Notes: generated from the sequence alone by a model not told the origin. A stretch of 64,000 nucleotides of DNA from Tetracentron sinense (GCA_015143295.1 CM026554.1:35229531-35293530); one strand, 5' to 3'. Shown: positions 33,836 to 44,929, counted from the first letter of the stretch. Numbers and translations: made by a program.

Positions 33836-34470
33836 CATGTCACACTTTAAAATTAGTATTCTATCCCTAATCTATTCTCTTTAATAGGTTAATTAAAATT
33901 ATTTCCAAAATTTTGATTATTTTATAGAATTAGTTTTTAATTAACATAAGGATTAGTCTATTTGTCTAATAGATCACCCATAGTTTAATCTCATATAATT
34001 ATTCTAAACCTAAATATATAATATGTAGGTTAAAATCTCTAACTTTGTTTTTTCCATTTTTTAAATTTCTTTTATCAAATATAATTATTTTCCACAAAAT
34101 ATGCTTAGTGTGGGGATCAGGATCCGCAAGATCACCCTTAGAACACTAACAACACTAACATAAATTAATTTGAACCTAAATGAGTAGTATAAATGGATTG
34201 AACTGACAATGTTTATGTATTTTTTGAAACTTTAAAAAATCCTAAAAAATGAGATGAAATCTCTTTGTTGAAGGTTATATGTCTGTGTACTTGGCCACAA
34301 TTCTATCGATCTATGATCTACTAACAACATTTGACCCTAAATGATTGATTTAATCCACTAAATTAATTTTTTTTTGAAAAAAACAAGCATCCCTCTGGGA
34401 ATAGTAGTTTGCCCTTTTGATTTGATCTCCACTAAGATTAAAGGGAAAATTTCGATCTCGATATTGTTGT
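33836..34470. other. No gene seen
   Basis: AT-rich sequence with nothing recognisable. Confidence 0.5.
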
Positions 34471-34699
34471 TTTTTTGAGGTTTAGGAGGATGGGTTTGAG
34501 GGGAATAAGGAGTTTACAAATGAAAATGACCCCTTTTATGAATATTCAAGGCATGTCAAAGCGTTTCTATCATTTCAATATGGAAAAATCTGTAACAATA
34601 CAAAGCGCATCGATATACTATATTTCTTACATTGCAAATGAGTTTCGTACTAGTAAGCTGAATTTACGATATGTTTCGACGGAGACGTATCAATACGCT

Positions 34700-34960
34700 C
34701 ATAATTATAAACCATGCCTAAGATGGTTTGGACACATTCAGCGAATCCAAATGACAACCATAGTGAGAGGTGAGTTGATGTAAGATGAATGTTTTAAAAG
34801 AGCAAGGGGAAGGCCAAAATGGTGTGGATGGTGCTAGTGTATAAAGATTTGAAATCACAGGTTTAGCAAAGTCATAGCTTTTACAAGGATGGAATGGCAA
34901 TACAAGATTCGCATTTTCAATCCCAGATATTTGGGTTAAGGCGTTGATGATGATGAGGGG
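34700..34960 (+). mobile_element. RTE-type LINE 3' end
   Basis: Translation gives CLRWFGHIQRIQMTTIVRGELM, then KRARGRPKW and later AFTRMEWQYKIRIFNPRYLG-like sequence (split here by shifts), the C-terminus of RTE reverse transcriptase. It is followed by TTGGGTTAAGGCGTTGATGA and a short GAT repeat, the simple-repeat tail typical of plant RTE. Truncated and broken. Confidence 0.65.
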
Positions 34961-34984
34961 GATTATGTATTGATAAGTATTACC

Positions 34985-35037
34985 ATAGCAAAATATTTGT
35001 ATTTGCCTTGAATGAGAAAATACAAATATTTTGCTAT
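34985..35037. repeat. Perfect 20-bp hairpin
   Basis: ATAGCAAAATATTTGTATTT is followed by a loop of about 12 bases and its exact inverse. It lies directly after the RTE tail. It could be a tiny foldback element; an RNA role is not supported by anything else. Confidence 0.8.
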
Positions 35038-35039
35038 TG

Positions 35040-36440
35040 CTAATATGGAAACATTTTATACATCTTATGGTTCCGTTCTGACTTTGGGTGATCTAGAGTG
35101 TCTCCCGTTAAACAATCCAAGTTCATATATTCTTTTATATTTATTTCCTTGCTGTTGAATTTCTCTTCTGAACAGTTTAAGGTATTATAGGTTTGTGCTG
35201 TAAAAATTTCCTTTCCATTGCATGATGACCATGCTTCTTTCTATTTGTATATACTTCACATGTTTAAGAGTCTAGGATATTTAATGTTGATTCTTGTGCA
35301 ACAGAGGGAAAAAATGGCCTGCTGATTTCTTCATTTGGGGAGTGAACATTTATAGATGCATGTCTCTAACCATCTTTGGCAGCACCGTTGATTCCCAGCT
35401 TTTTTTAGTATTTCTAACCAAGATTTGGGCCTGCCTTTCATTTTAAGCTCCAACTTATGTTCTTCATGAGAATATCCTCAAGACTTGCAATTAGTATCAG
35501 GGTCATCATTCAAATTGCTGGATTGAATTTGTTGTCGTATGTACTTTTACCTCGAGTCATTCTCTTGACAAACTTTTGTCAATTTCTTGAATATTCTTAG
35601 GCACAAAGCCACAAACTTATTTTAGGTTCACCTTGGTATCTACTCATTATGTTCATTTTGACATAAGCCGGGATTTGTACAGAACCCTTGTTACTCACTT
35701 TAAAATTTCCAGGTTGTGTTTTGAAAAGTAATTTGAAATTCTAGAATATCTTGCTTTCTGTTATATTTTAGAAGCGTCTTTTGGTATTCCTTAGATTACC
35801 AAATGTTGTATCTACAAAGAAGTTTGGGGTTCCTAGAGACTTCTTATACTCTCAACAAGACCTTTTGATGTTGTTTATGTGTCTCTTGGTATTCCTACGT
35901 AGAAGGTTTTCCATGAGTATTAAGTATGGAGGTTGTCCAGTTGATAAGATGAACATGTGGTCAAATTGAGTTGTATCTTTTAACAAAAATATTCAAGTAT
36001 GGCATTGCAACAACAATACTTTGGTTTTGAGTTCATGCTCAAATTTGCTCTCTTCTCCTTGCTCTTCCCGAACATTTTTTAGGTGGTTTATTTGTTGGAC
36101 ATTTTCATTGCAAAAAGTTCATGAAATGTTCCAAAATTTCATGAGGAGAAATTCAGGTCCTAGATGGCAGAACTGGCAAGAGGATGGGAATGGTGATGAG
36201 GGACTAGTATATGCTAAGATGGAAAATGGTGACAACCACCATTACAGGTACATAATTCTTGAGCTGTGTTGTGCACTAATTTCGCAACATTTTCAGGTGC
36301 TAGATATGTTGGGTGTCTAGTAGACATGTCATTGGTACACATTTCAGTTCCTTTTAACATGTCAAAGTGCCTGATGATCATATCAGTAGATACATTTTCC
36401 CGAGGATGGAGATTGTGAGAATATTTTTGAAATCTCGTGT
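35040..36440. other. Coding-like stretches, gene not identified
   Basis: A frame at 35781-35969 (+) reads KKFGVPRDFLYSQQDLLML. Another ends near 36247 (+) with RRNSGPRWQNWQEDGNGDEG, then KMENGDNHHYR before a plausible GT donor (CATTACAG then GTACAT). The second looks like a real exon. Neither matches a family I recognise, and no complete gene can be assembled. Confidence 0.3.
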
Positions 36441-36449
36441 TCTGACAGA

Positions 36450-36577
36450 AGCTATTGTTCTAGATAGATTGAATGTTGGAAAGGATTCATGAAGCTGGAG
36501 ATCGAATCACAGGAGCTATGGTTCTAGATAGATTGAATGGTGGAAAGGATTCATGAAGCTGGAGATCGAATCACAGG
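36450..36577. repeat. Tandem duplication of a 64-bp unit
   Basis: AGCTAT.GTTCTAGATAG... through GATCGAATCACAG occurs twice in direct order (36450-36513 and 36514-36577), with a few differences. The second copy runs into the left arm of the foldback element. Confidence 0.85.
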
Positions 36578-36902
36578 CAAAGGTGATTGAATTCAGGGAG
36601 AGTTCAATCATCCCCACAGGTCAACATGTGTCCCCTTTAATCCCTATTAACCGTGCTTAAGATTCTCCAACTCTTAGTGTTCAATAATCTAACCTTAGTT
36701 TTTTGGAAAAAAATATTTAACTCTAGTTGAGAATTTTTATCTCTTAGGACTAATATTTTTTCAAAAAACTAAGGTTAGATTATTGAACACTAAGGGTTAG
36801 AGAATCTTAAGCGCGGTGAATAGGGATTAAAGGGGACACATGCTGACCTGTGGGGGCGTTAAACTCTCCCTGAATTCAATCGCGATTGCCTGTGATTCGA
36901 TT
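36564..36902. mobile_element. Foldback element A, 339 bp
   Basis: Nearly the whole element is an inverted repeat. GATCGAATCACAGGCAA, GATTGAATTCAGGGAGAG, TGTCCCCTTTAATCCCTATT and AATAATCTAACCTTAGTTTT on the left return in inverse order on the right, around a short centre near 36730. The inner arms consist of the CCCTTAGGGTT repeat module. Non-coding. No target duplication was assigned. Confidence 0.8.
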
Positions 36903-37020
36903 TTATGAAGCTGGCCCTAAAGGGATCGAATCCTAGCCAATCGTGATTGAATTGGGGGAAAGTTCAATCACACCCACAGCTCGATTGCTTGTGATTCGAT
37001 CTCATGAAGCTGGCTCTAAA

Positions 37021-37362
37021 GAGATCGAATCCTAGCCAATTGCGATTGAATTGGGGGAAAGTTCAATCGCACCCACAGCTCATCACGTGTCCTTGTTAAT
37101 TTCTATTAACTGTGGTTAAGATTCACTAACCCTTAGGGTTCAATAATCTACCCTTGGTTTTGAGAAAAAAATATTATAAATGTTTTAACCTTGAGGGTTA
37201 AAATTTCTTAATCAGAGTTGAGTATTTTTTTAAAAAACCAAGGATAGATTATTGAAGTGAATCTTAACCATGATTAGTGAAAATTAACAAGGACACGTGT
37301 TGAACTGTGGGTGCAATTGAACTCTCCCCCAATTCAATCGTGATTGCCTGTGATTCGATCTC
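37021..37362. mobile_element. Foldback element B, 342 bp, related to element A
   Basis: The arms start GAGATCGAATC and carry GATTGAATTGGGGGA, GTTCAATCGCACCCAC, CACGTGTCC and TTAAGATTCACTAACCCTTA, repeated in inverse on the right side. It is the same family as 36564-36902, but diverged. Between the two lie extra partial arm modules (36903-37020). Confidence 0.8.
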
Positions 37363-37371
37363 GGCCCTAAA

Positions 37372-37416
37372 TAGTTGGGATAAGGCTTGGACATAGGTGT
37401 CAAAGTGATGATGATT
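37372..37416 (+). mobile_element. Short RTE LINE tail
   Basis: CCTAAATAGTTGGGATAAGGCTTGG (in pieces) with a following GATGATGA run resembles the terminal non-coding sequence of plant RTE elements. It is too short for certainty. Confidence 0.35.
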
Positions 37417-37918
37417 CCAAGAGAGTATTAGATCTTTATGATACTTTTGTGGTAACCTTCCGTGATTTGAATTTCATCTTCGAACATTTGAACTGAAAAC
37501 TTCCATCAATCCTGATTAAGCTCAAAGTAATTTTTATTAAATACAAAATTGAATGTTCTGCTCTCAAAGAGAAGCATGATGGCTATGCATGGAAGTTAAT
37601 ACATGGTCTCTTCTCGATCGGATATATAGACTTGACACATCTGAATAATCCATTAACACAATCAGCTTTGTCATTGGGGTCGAGGCATTGGCAATAACAT
37701 TTTCTTCAAGCTATAAGCTAGGTATAAGTAGTGGTCCCTAATCAAGCGGTGTTGAGCCATTGATTCAACTCAGTCTTAAGCATAAGCAAGTGAAGCAAAG
37801 TGATTGCGAGGCTAAACAATCAACCTATAAGGGTCCAGTTCTTTTGCTAAGACTTATAAAGTTAGACACTTTACACTTTTTCATGATAGTTTTTAAGAAA
37901 TTTGAGTCACTTTTTAAG
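37417..37918. other. No gene seen
   Basis: AT-rich sequence in front of the TRIM. A short open frame (from 37760) runs into the TRIM and has no domain. Confidence 0.5.
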
Positions 37919-37923
37919 GTTTC

Positions 37924-38304
37924 TGATAAATGTCTTGACCAATACTCCTCAAAAGACTGGTTTGATGAGGTGAGGAAGATCAATTTACTTATTAAAAGCA
38001 TGTAATATATTACCTCACTTCCGTGGTCGATGTCTTCAGCGACTCACTTTAGGGCGTGGCAATTCTCTAGATTTTTTTCCATAGCCCTCTCTAGGTAACC
38101 CTTTCGGCGGTGGCTTTCACTCTGAGGTGGGGTTTTTTTCCAACTTTTTTTCCGTAGCCCTCCTCAGGTAACCCTTTTTGTGACTTGAACTTGTGATGTG
38201 GTGTCTAACTCTGATACCAATGATAAGTGCCTTGACCAATACTCCTTAAAAGACGAGCTTGATGAGGTCTGGAAGATCAATTTACTTATTAATGGCCCAT
38301 AACA
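37924..38304 (-). mobile_element. TRIM retrotransposon, 381 bp, with 84-bp LTRs and 5-bp TSD
   Basis: Two direct repeats of 84 bp (37924-38007 and 38221-38304) flank a 213-bp interior. On the minus strand each LTR begins TGTTA- or TATTA-like and ends TATCA. Next to the 5' LTR (right side) lies TTGGTATCAGAG (38209-38220), the tRNA-Met primer-binding site. Next to the 3' LTR (left side) is a purine-rich tract. GTTTC flanks both ends (37919-37923 and 38305-38309). The LTRs differ at about 14 of 84 positions by eye, so the insertion is old. It encodes nothing, as is normal for a TRIM; structurally it looks whole. Confidence 0.88.
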
Positions 38305-38589
38305 GTTTCTAATAAGAATAATTCTTATCATAATCATATTTCAATCTATTTTTTATGAGATTTAAAATCATTCATTTTGCTGCATTTGAAGCCTATGAGA
38401 ATTGCAATCAAAGAGATGAAAAACACAAATAAATATATCTTAGTTCTAAAATGCAACGGACCCTAGGAATAGATTGTCGAGGTCTCATAATGCATTACTG
38501 GCACCAATTTTACTTCTATTTTGGAATTTTGTTTTATGATTGTCATGAAATCATAATTTCATATGGCTCTAAGGGAATGGGTTAAGGTC

Positions 38590-38700
38590 CACAGGTCAAC
38601 ACGTGTACCTCCTGATGCTCCTTAACTGTGGTTAAGGTTCACTAACCCTTACGGTTTCACCATGTAACCTTCCTTTTCAGGAAAAAAAATTTAATTAGAG
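38590..38700. repeat. Single copy of the CCCTTAGGGTT-type module
   Basis: AACTGTGGTTAAGGTTCACTAACCCTTACGG and the flanking GGTCAACACGTGTACC correspond to the outer and middle parts of the foldback arms at 36564-37362. No inverted partner is evident. Confidence 0.6.
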
Positions 38701-38766
38701 GAGTTACAGTTTCATAACCTGGGTTAAAAGGGCATTTAAATGGCTTTGTGAGTGGGCCTGAGGGTT

Positions 38767-38790
38767 TTGGTCTGGCGCTCGCCAGACCAA
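38767..38790. repeat. Perfect 10-bp hairpin
   Basis: TTGGTCTGGC, a 4-base loop GCTC, then GCCAGACCAA. It lies just after a repeat-module copy and may mark the end of that element. Confidence 0.75.
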
Positions 38791-38799
38791 ATCCAATCC

Positions 38800-39505
38800 C
38801 GTCTCTATGCAATTGGTGCCTGCCCAATCGGGTGTAGTGATTTTAGTCTAGGGCAGACTATTGAGAGATGAGAAAATATAGAACTTTGATTTACTTTTTT
38901 TTTTTTTGGGTTGAAATGTGACTATTAAGGAAGTAAACAAACTTATAGTTCACACGATGTTGGTTTTGATTGAAAGTCATTAACTTAGTATTGTAGAGAT
39001 GTGTGGAAATTTGAGATGTGTGGAAGTAGAATTTCAAATGGGCATAACTTTAGATTTGGGTGTCCGTTTAACCGTTATAATATATGGTTTTGGAGTGTAC
39101 CTACATGATGAATTTACTTAGAATTTCCATGCAATTCACTAATATGCTCGAGTATAAGTTTTGGAGTCAGTTTGAGAGTTTTTGGAGCAAATTTTAGTTT
39201 TAAAGGCATTTTTGAAAATTTGCCTCTTGAGTTATTCTTTTTTAGGGGTTTCTTTTGCATCTTAAACCATCAATACTTATGATCTTGGATGGTCAAGATC
39301 AACCTTAGGATTTAGTTTCTTGTTTAAAACTCTCTTTATGCATTGATAGACAATTTTGCAATATTCCCTAAGCTTAGTACAAGAGCAAACTCTCATTTTT
39401 CTTCCATCTTCTCTTTGTTGGTGTGATTTTGCCTATATTAGTGAGTTAAGTCGGGTTAAAGTGCATGTAATCATTACTTTGTAGTATATATTGCAATTGG
39501 AAAAT
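38800..39505. other. No gene seen
   Basis: AT-rich non-coding sequence with nothing recognisable. Confidence 0.5.
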
Positions 39506-39509
39506 AACC

Positions 39510-39910
39510 ACCTCCTCAGTCGCTAATGCGAGGAGGGGCGTCTCGACTCTTATTTTCTTGCCACGTGTCTCTTTTCTAACCCCATTTAATTGTGGTTAAG
39601 ATTCATCTACCCTTACCCTATGTTTGGTTGCTGAGAAAATTAGTGAAAACATGGAAAAGAAAAGAAAATTAGACAAAACACAGCTAAGAATTGTATTAGA
39701 AATATAAAATTTTCTTTTCTTTTCCATATTTTCACCTATTTTCTCGGCAACCAAACATAGCATTAGGGTTCACCCATCTACCTTTGGTTTTTAGAATTTT
39801 TTTAAAAACTAAACGGTTAAAAAACTAACCCGAGTTAATGGAGTTGAAGGGTGAGCTATGTGAGAGCGAGGAGCAATAGTTCGCTACGGGCCAATGGAGC
39901 GAACTATTGT
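39510..39910. repeat. Repeat-module copy interrupted by a Tourist-type MITE
   Basis: The module (TGTGGTTAAGATTCATCTACCC ... GGGTTCACCCATCTACC in pieces) is split by the MITE 39616-39762. On its left is a hairpin (CCTCCTC..GCGAGGAGG, near 39511), on its right another (CAATAGTTCGCT..AGCGAACTATTG, 39874-39909). These may be the borders of a small element. Confidence 0.6.
39616..39762. mobile_element. Tourist-type (PIF/Harbinger) MITE, 147 bp, TTA target duplication
   Basis: Terminal inverted repeats CCTATGTTTGGTTGC and the inverse of GCTATGTTTGGTTGC. TTA flanks both sides (39613-39615, 39763-39765), the PIF/Harbinger target preference. With the MITE and one TTA set aside the flanks read CCCTTAGGG, the intact core of the repeat module, which confirms the borders. 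Confidence 0.9.
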
Positions 39911-40004
39911 CATTGCAATTATAATTATGAATAATTCAAGGTATCCTATTGTAACAGTAAATGGTGAGAAATCTTTCCATAAGAAAAGTTGAAGTCCAAG
40001 CCCT

Positions 40005-40130
40005 AATACCCTGTTTGGTTGCCCAGAAAATATGGAAAAGAAGAGAAAAGGAAAGAAATCTTCTTCTTTTTTCGTGGTTTGGTTGTGTCTATAAAATTGA
40101 AGAGAAAGTTGTTTTTTTGGTTGGAAGGGT
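40005..40130. mobile_element. Possible Tourist-related fragment
   Basis: CCCTGTTTGGTTGCCCAGAAAATATGG near 40010 resembles the left end of the MITE at 39616-39762, but no clear right end was found. Confidence 0.3.
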
Positions 40131-40329
40131 ATCAAGGAACACACTAAACATACGTACACACTAAATATGTTTAGTGTGCACCGCTAAGGTGCCCTAAGAG
40201 TAAACCCATACACTTACTCCAAAATGGTCTGACTAATGAAGGAGTTGTGGACCCTTATACACATATTTTCTTTTGTTTGGTTGTTGACAGTCTTGAGACT
40301 ATGAAAATAGTCTATTTGTTATTTTTATT

Positions 40330-42640
40330 GAAAATTCGGTAAACCCCAAAAATTATTTTTTAGGTTGAGAACTCACAAATCTAAAGCGAGTTGCTAGGTC
40401 TTTCTAAGGTATACCTAACAAATTTTAATTTATGAAATTAAATTATTAAGTAAGAGAAGATAAACACAAATCACAATGCAAAGAGATTTTTTTACATGAA
40501 AACCTTAATGGGAAAAACCACGAGACCTCGCCTAGTAAATGGGATATCACTAAGAGTAAAAACAAATAAAGATTTACAAGACTCAAACTGTACTCAACCG
40601 GACTCGACACAACGATCTTCAGTACTCAGTCCTCCACGCCTTGATATGCAATCACGAACTCTCGCAAGACCTGCAATCTACCGCAGCAGCCTGTGCTTCT
40701 CTTAGAACTCCACGACCACGATCTCTTGATCAATCTCCATCAATGACAACTTCAGATTCCTCCAACCACAATATCATGATCCTCCTTAGATTGATCTCCT
40801 TCAAAAAAAGCTTCAGATTACTCTGACCAAGTGTTTTTACACAAGAACGAGTTGATGATTTAGTTAAACAATCAATCTATAGTGATTCTACAATGTTATA
40901 ATACAAGCAAAATGATGATCAATATAAAACTAAACTTGCGTCTCTAGAGAGGAGGAAAGAGGAGAAGAATTGGATCTCAACCAATTGGTATTGGGAAACC
41001 TTAGAACACTCAAAACAATCTCCACTCTCACAAACTAAAACCCTTAGTTCTTAGAACAATTAAGTTAAATATGAAAGCGAAAAACAGAGTTTTAAAGTGT
41101 TTAGAAGAGTTAAAAACGTGTTTAAACACTATTTGCGCGGTTACTATTCACTACCGCACGTAACCGTTCAAATGAAACTATTAATCAATTTACTAGTCCT
41201 TGATTACTATTCGTCAATTACTATTCATCGGCATTATTCACGACACTATTCACAACATTGCACATAGACCATTTTTAATGCATTTTGAACAAGAATACCA
41301 ATCCAAGAAACAAGCCACTAATCTCCTAAGGTAAGAGAGATTATTTTAAGTCAAATCCACCTAAGGATAACTAGGTATGTAGATCACTTACCATCCTAGA
41401 GGTGAGACGAAAGTGGCATCGAAATGATCTTCAGTTGTTCTTCTTCAGTCTTCATCTTCACGAACATGACGAACTTGCATGGCTAGGAAATAAGATGCAT
41501 GACTTGACATAGTTTTGACAATGGAATACACTAGACCAAATATGGACTTTACATTTATCAAAACATCTTCACTTAAATATGAAATTAAATACTTATCATC
41601 ACTATAAATCATTATAAATTTGCATCATATATCTTCATATAATATTAGTCATCTTTAAGAAGATCAAAATATTTTGAATACCATTTTCTATTATGTTTAC
41701 TGTATCAATACCTTACATATGAGCTCAAAATGATCTTTATGCAGCACACCACACAATACATTAAGATAATATGAAATTGATCGCCCGCATTATGGTCAAG
41801 TAGATTAACCTATCACAAGCATCATATCAAAATGAGTGTCATAACCTTTAAACTATAACATTTACGCACTTACAATTCATCTATTTAATGTCAATACGTC
41901 AAAAAATTGTATAGGTGGAATGTAAAAAGATAGTCTGATATTTAACATAAAAGCCAACTAGTCAAAATATTGCATCAATTATCTCAATAGTAACAAAATA
42001 TATAATATCAATCCTCCGCCCTCATAATGAACCACTTCAGTCATTCTTCAAGTGGGTAAAAGCACGGAAGATATTCGCTCTTGTCATTTGTCAGCTATAT
42101 AATCAAATGCTATTATCAAGAAAGAATGATCACATCCTTCAATCTTCATTATCTCTACATATAAATGGTCATAAATGATATTAGTGTTATCGAATAACTC
42201 AGAAATTTCTTGATCTTGCTTCAAAGTTCTTCAATCTTCTCAGCTATAATATTTGAAATTCAGATACTCTTCTTAATAAGCTTCGAGCTTAAAAATGTTG
42301 CAGCTCAAGAGGCAGACACTGATTGAGTAAGAGTATTGGTTAAATCATCACACATCTTCACCCTGAATCTCTTTATGGAGTGAAACAAACTCCTCAATGT
42401 TGTCAAAGTTTCTTACTTTTTCTTCCATTACGTGATCTCTTGTAGAGCATTTGCACCAATCCCAATGGCTTGATCCCATGCCACACAAATAAGAAGCTTA
42501 TCGTAATTATTGAAAGGATTTAGCTTAATTGTCTTGCCTCGAGGTGTGCCTATTTGTTGACATTACATATAAACATTATTATTATATGTGTAATCTTATA
42601 AGTAAAAGATAAATAAACAAATAAATAAAATTTAAAACTC
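40330..42640 (-). mobile_element. Degraded retroelement-like sequence
   Basis: On the minus strand it resembles the LTR and leader of a plant LTR retrotransposon: long AT-rich transcript-like sequence and, near 40480-40530, CCCATTAAGGTTTTCATGT-like sequence often seen in such LTRs. I found no matched LTR pair, primer-binding site or polyprotein, so family and borders are unknown. Confidence 0.3.
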
Positions 42641-42832
42641 ACATCTTGTTAGCAGGCTCGACATCGAACATCGAACATCGAATGTCTTGGGCATATCATT
42701 CCAAGAGAAACCACTATCTTTCCTCATAAGTTCTTATAACTACAAAATTCTTTAATTTCTTTAGGCGATTTTTAATGTGCCGAGTAGTGCAATTTATTTC
42801 AGACGCATCATTCATTGCTTTCCAAGCCACTG
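42641..42832 (-). pseudogene. Myb/SANT-like domain fragment
   Basis: The minus strand reads AMNDASEINCTTRHIKNRLKKLKNF, here given in short: TTRHIKNRLKKLKNF, then (shifted) LMRKDSGFSWNDMPKTFDV. This matches the end of the Myb/SANT-like domain found in plant L10-interacting-type proteins and in PIF/Harbinger accessory proteins (VKNRLK.LKK...SGFGWD...K.F). A frame change and a stop lie within it. A further piece near 42550-42400 (GTPRGKTIKLNPFNNYDK) may belong to the same gene. Confidence 0.45.
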
Positions 42833-43319
42833 TTTACACCCTTAAATTTTATCAACTTTAGACCCAATTATGCTAACAGTGCTAGAATTTCAATACTACA
42901 ATCGTCCATTTCTTGTCCATTTTCTGTCCATGAAAGCAGTTATGCTTGCACTGTTAGAACTTCAATACGACAATTGTCCCTTTCTTGAGTCCATGAAAGG
43001 TTCTTTGCCTTATCCTTCCTTAGAAGTTGTCTCCAATTGATCAATATTCATACCTAATATGTACATATATATAAACAATAAATAGATCCATTTTGAGAAT
43101 AAAATCGACATCACATAAGGGACAACACATAAGGCATCACGATTTAGGATGTAAGAGAAAATAATGTAATAACACAAACTCGTGCGAGTAAAATGTAGAA
43201 GAATGCAAAAATATCATAATGTTTAGAATTATTATAAACTTGAAAATTTATCACTATTCCAAATTAGAAAAGAATCTCCAAAATAGAATAATGCTCAAGA
43301 ACCAACATATAAATCTAAT
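42833..43319. other. No gene seen
   Basis: Non-coding. The phrase TTTCTTG(A)GTCCATGAAAG and GCACTGTTAGAA/CAGTGCTAGAA recur near 42880 and 42950, a short diverged duplication. Confidence 0.45.
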
Positions 43320-43620
43320 AGGTAAGGCAAGTCTTGATTCCATGATCTAGCTAAGAGATTTGATTAAGTTAGGGAAAGGTGTTAGGCACCCCTAAACTCC
43401 TACTAAGGGTGGTTATGTTACTTACGTACTCTCAAAAGTCTAGTTAGGCAATTAGAAAAATTATTTTGGAAACATTCAAATCATGTTATTTTTATGAAAA
43501 TGCTAAACAAGGCACATTATGAACATAGCAACAAATCAATGACAGAACGTGCGTAATTACTAGAGGAGTTGAACCCGAAAGGGTTGCCTATGTATACATC
43601 TTCATTGACTCATGCCACAT
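43320..43620. mobile_element. Retroelement-like fragment
   Basis: GGGAAAGGTGTTAGGCACCCC (in part) near 43373 and CCCGAAAGGGTTGCCTATGTA (in part) near 43571 are phrases I associate with LTR or leader sequence of plant LTR retrotransposons. No borders were found. Confidence 0.3.
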
Positions 43621-43630
43621 GTAGTTCGAA

Positions 43631-43950
43631 CAAGCATGCTAACCTGACTAATTTTTAAATTTTTTAGTATTTTATGGATGACCTAAACAATATAAACTAA
43701 TGTAGGGAGGAGCATATCAAGTCAAGTCTAACTATGGTAAAGGGAATCAAATTCTCAAAAAAAAATCAGGAAGAAAGATAATTTACAACAAGCATGCTAA
43801 CCTGACTAATTTTTAAATTTATATTTTTTAATATTTTATGGATGACCTAAACAATATAAACTAATGTAGGGATGAACATATAAAGGCAAGTCTAACTATG
43901 TTAAAGATAATCAAATTCTCAAAAAAACTCAGGAAGAAAGATAATTTACA
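43631..43950. repeat. Tandem duplication, two units of about 158-162 bp
   Basis: CAAGCATGCTAACCTGAC through AGAAAGATAATTTACA occurs twice in direct order (43631-43788, 43789-43950) with few differences, so the duplication is not ancient. Non-coding. Confidence 0.9.
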
Positions 43951-44201
43951 TAGACCGGTAGACCAAATGGCCCCAAACCAAGGACAGTTCAGTGTTTCAT
44001 GTAATTTTCACTGTTTCATGGAATTTTCTAGAAACTGTGTTAGTCAAACGACTAGATTGAATTAGGCTGAAATGGGCTAGTCGTTTATATCATAAACGAC
44101 AAGCTCAGACTGGACTATAAAGGTTGGTCCAAACGTACTATAAAGGACCAAGATACTGTTCCAAAACTTGATCCATATTTGGTCTTTCAGACTCTAAACT
44201 G

Positions 44202-44925
44202 TGTTAACTAGTTCGCTGGGTACTAGCGCGAACCACGAACTGGATCGAAGCGGTTCGGTTCGATCCAATTCGGTGGTTATGAGCGAATCGATAGGGTGCA
44301 AAACATTATTGGCAGGGTTTGGCGGGATTTCTAATCGGGTTGGCGGTAAGAATTCTCTTGTGGGAAGAGAATGAGATCTTTTAAAGGGATAAGCCTGTCT
44401 TTTCATATAATTATTATAAAACTCTCTTTCTTTGCACATTTGTTTATTCGAATGTAATTATTACAAACACAGAAGTACTCTCTCTCTCTCTTCCTTTGGT
44501 GCTGTTGTGATTAACGAAAAAAAAAAACTTTGATTACTTTATGTTATTTTTTTGGGCTTTTAGTTAAAGGATAAACTAAACACACACGTCATCGTAAAGG
44601 GTACCATAAGGGTAAAGTTAAACCCACTCATTTTTTAATGGAAAACATGACCCGTCCTCATTGGTTTACGTCTCACTTTTAAATACTCACAAACTGTAGT
44701 TAATATTCACTCACCCTTATGGTTAAGCAATCTAACCTTAGTTATATTTTATTAAAATTAGGATATATATAAGCGAATTAAACTAGCGAACCAAACAAAA
44801 AATCTAAGTGAACCGAAAAGCGAATTATCTCATCCTACCCCTAGTGAACCAGGTTCACTCTAGAGTGGCGAATTACGAATTGTGAACCCGAATTCGAATC
44901 GAGTGAACCGACGAACCAGGTAACA
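44202..44925. mobile_element. TIR element, 724 bp, GAACC/TTCG-rich ends (hAT-like)
   Basis: The left end TGTTAACTAGTTCGCTGG pairs with the inverse of the right end, TGTTACCTGGTTCGTCGG. Both ends are dense in GAACC/GGTTC and TTCG words. The interior contains (CT)n near 44479 and one copy of the CCCTTAGGGTT module (about 44690-44740). No 8-bp duplication is evident. Confidence 0.6.
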
Positions 44926-44929
44926 TTGG

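Noticed and set aside
39884-40164. Open frames on both strands near the MITE
   Set aside because: Short, overlapping, no domain; they lie in Tourist-like and hairpin sequence.
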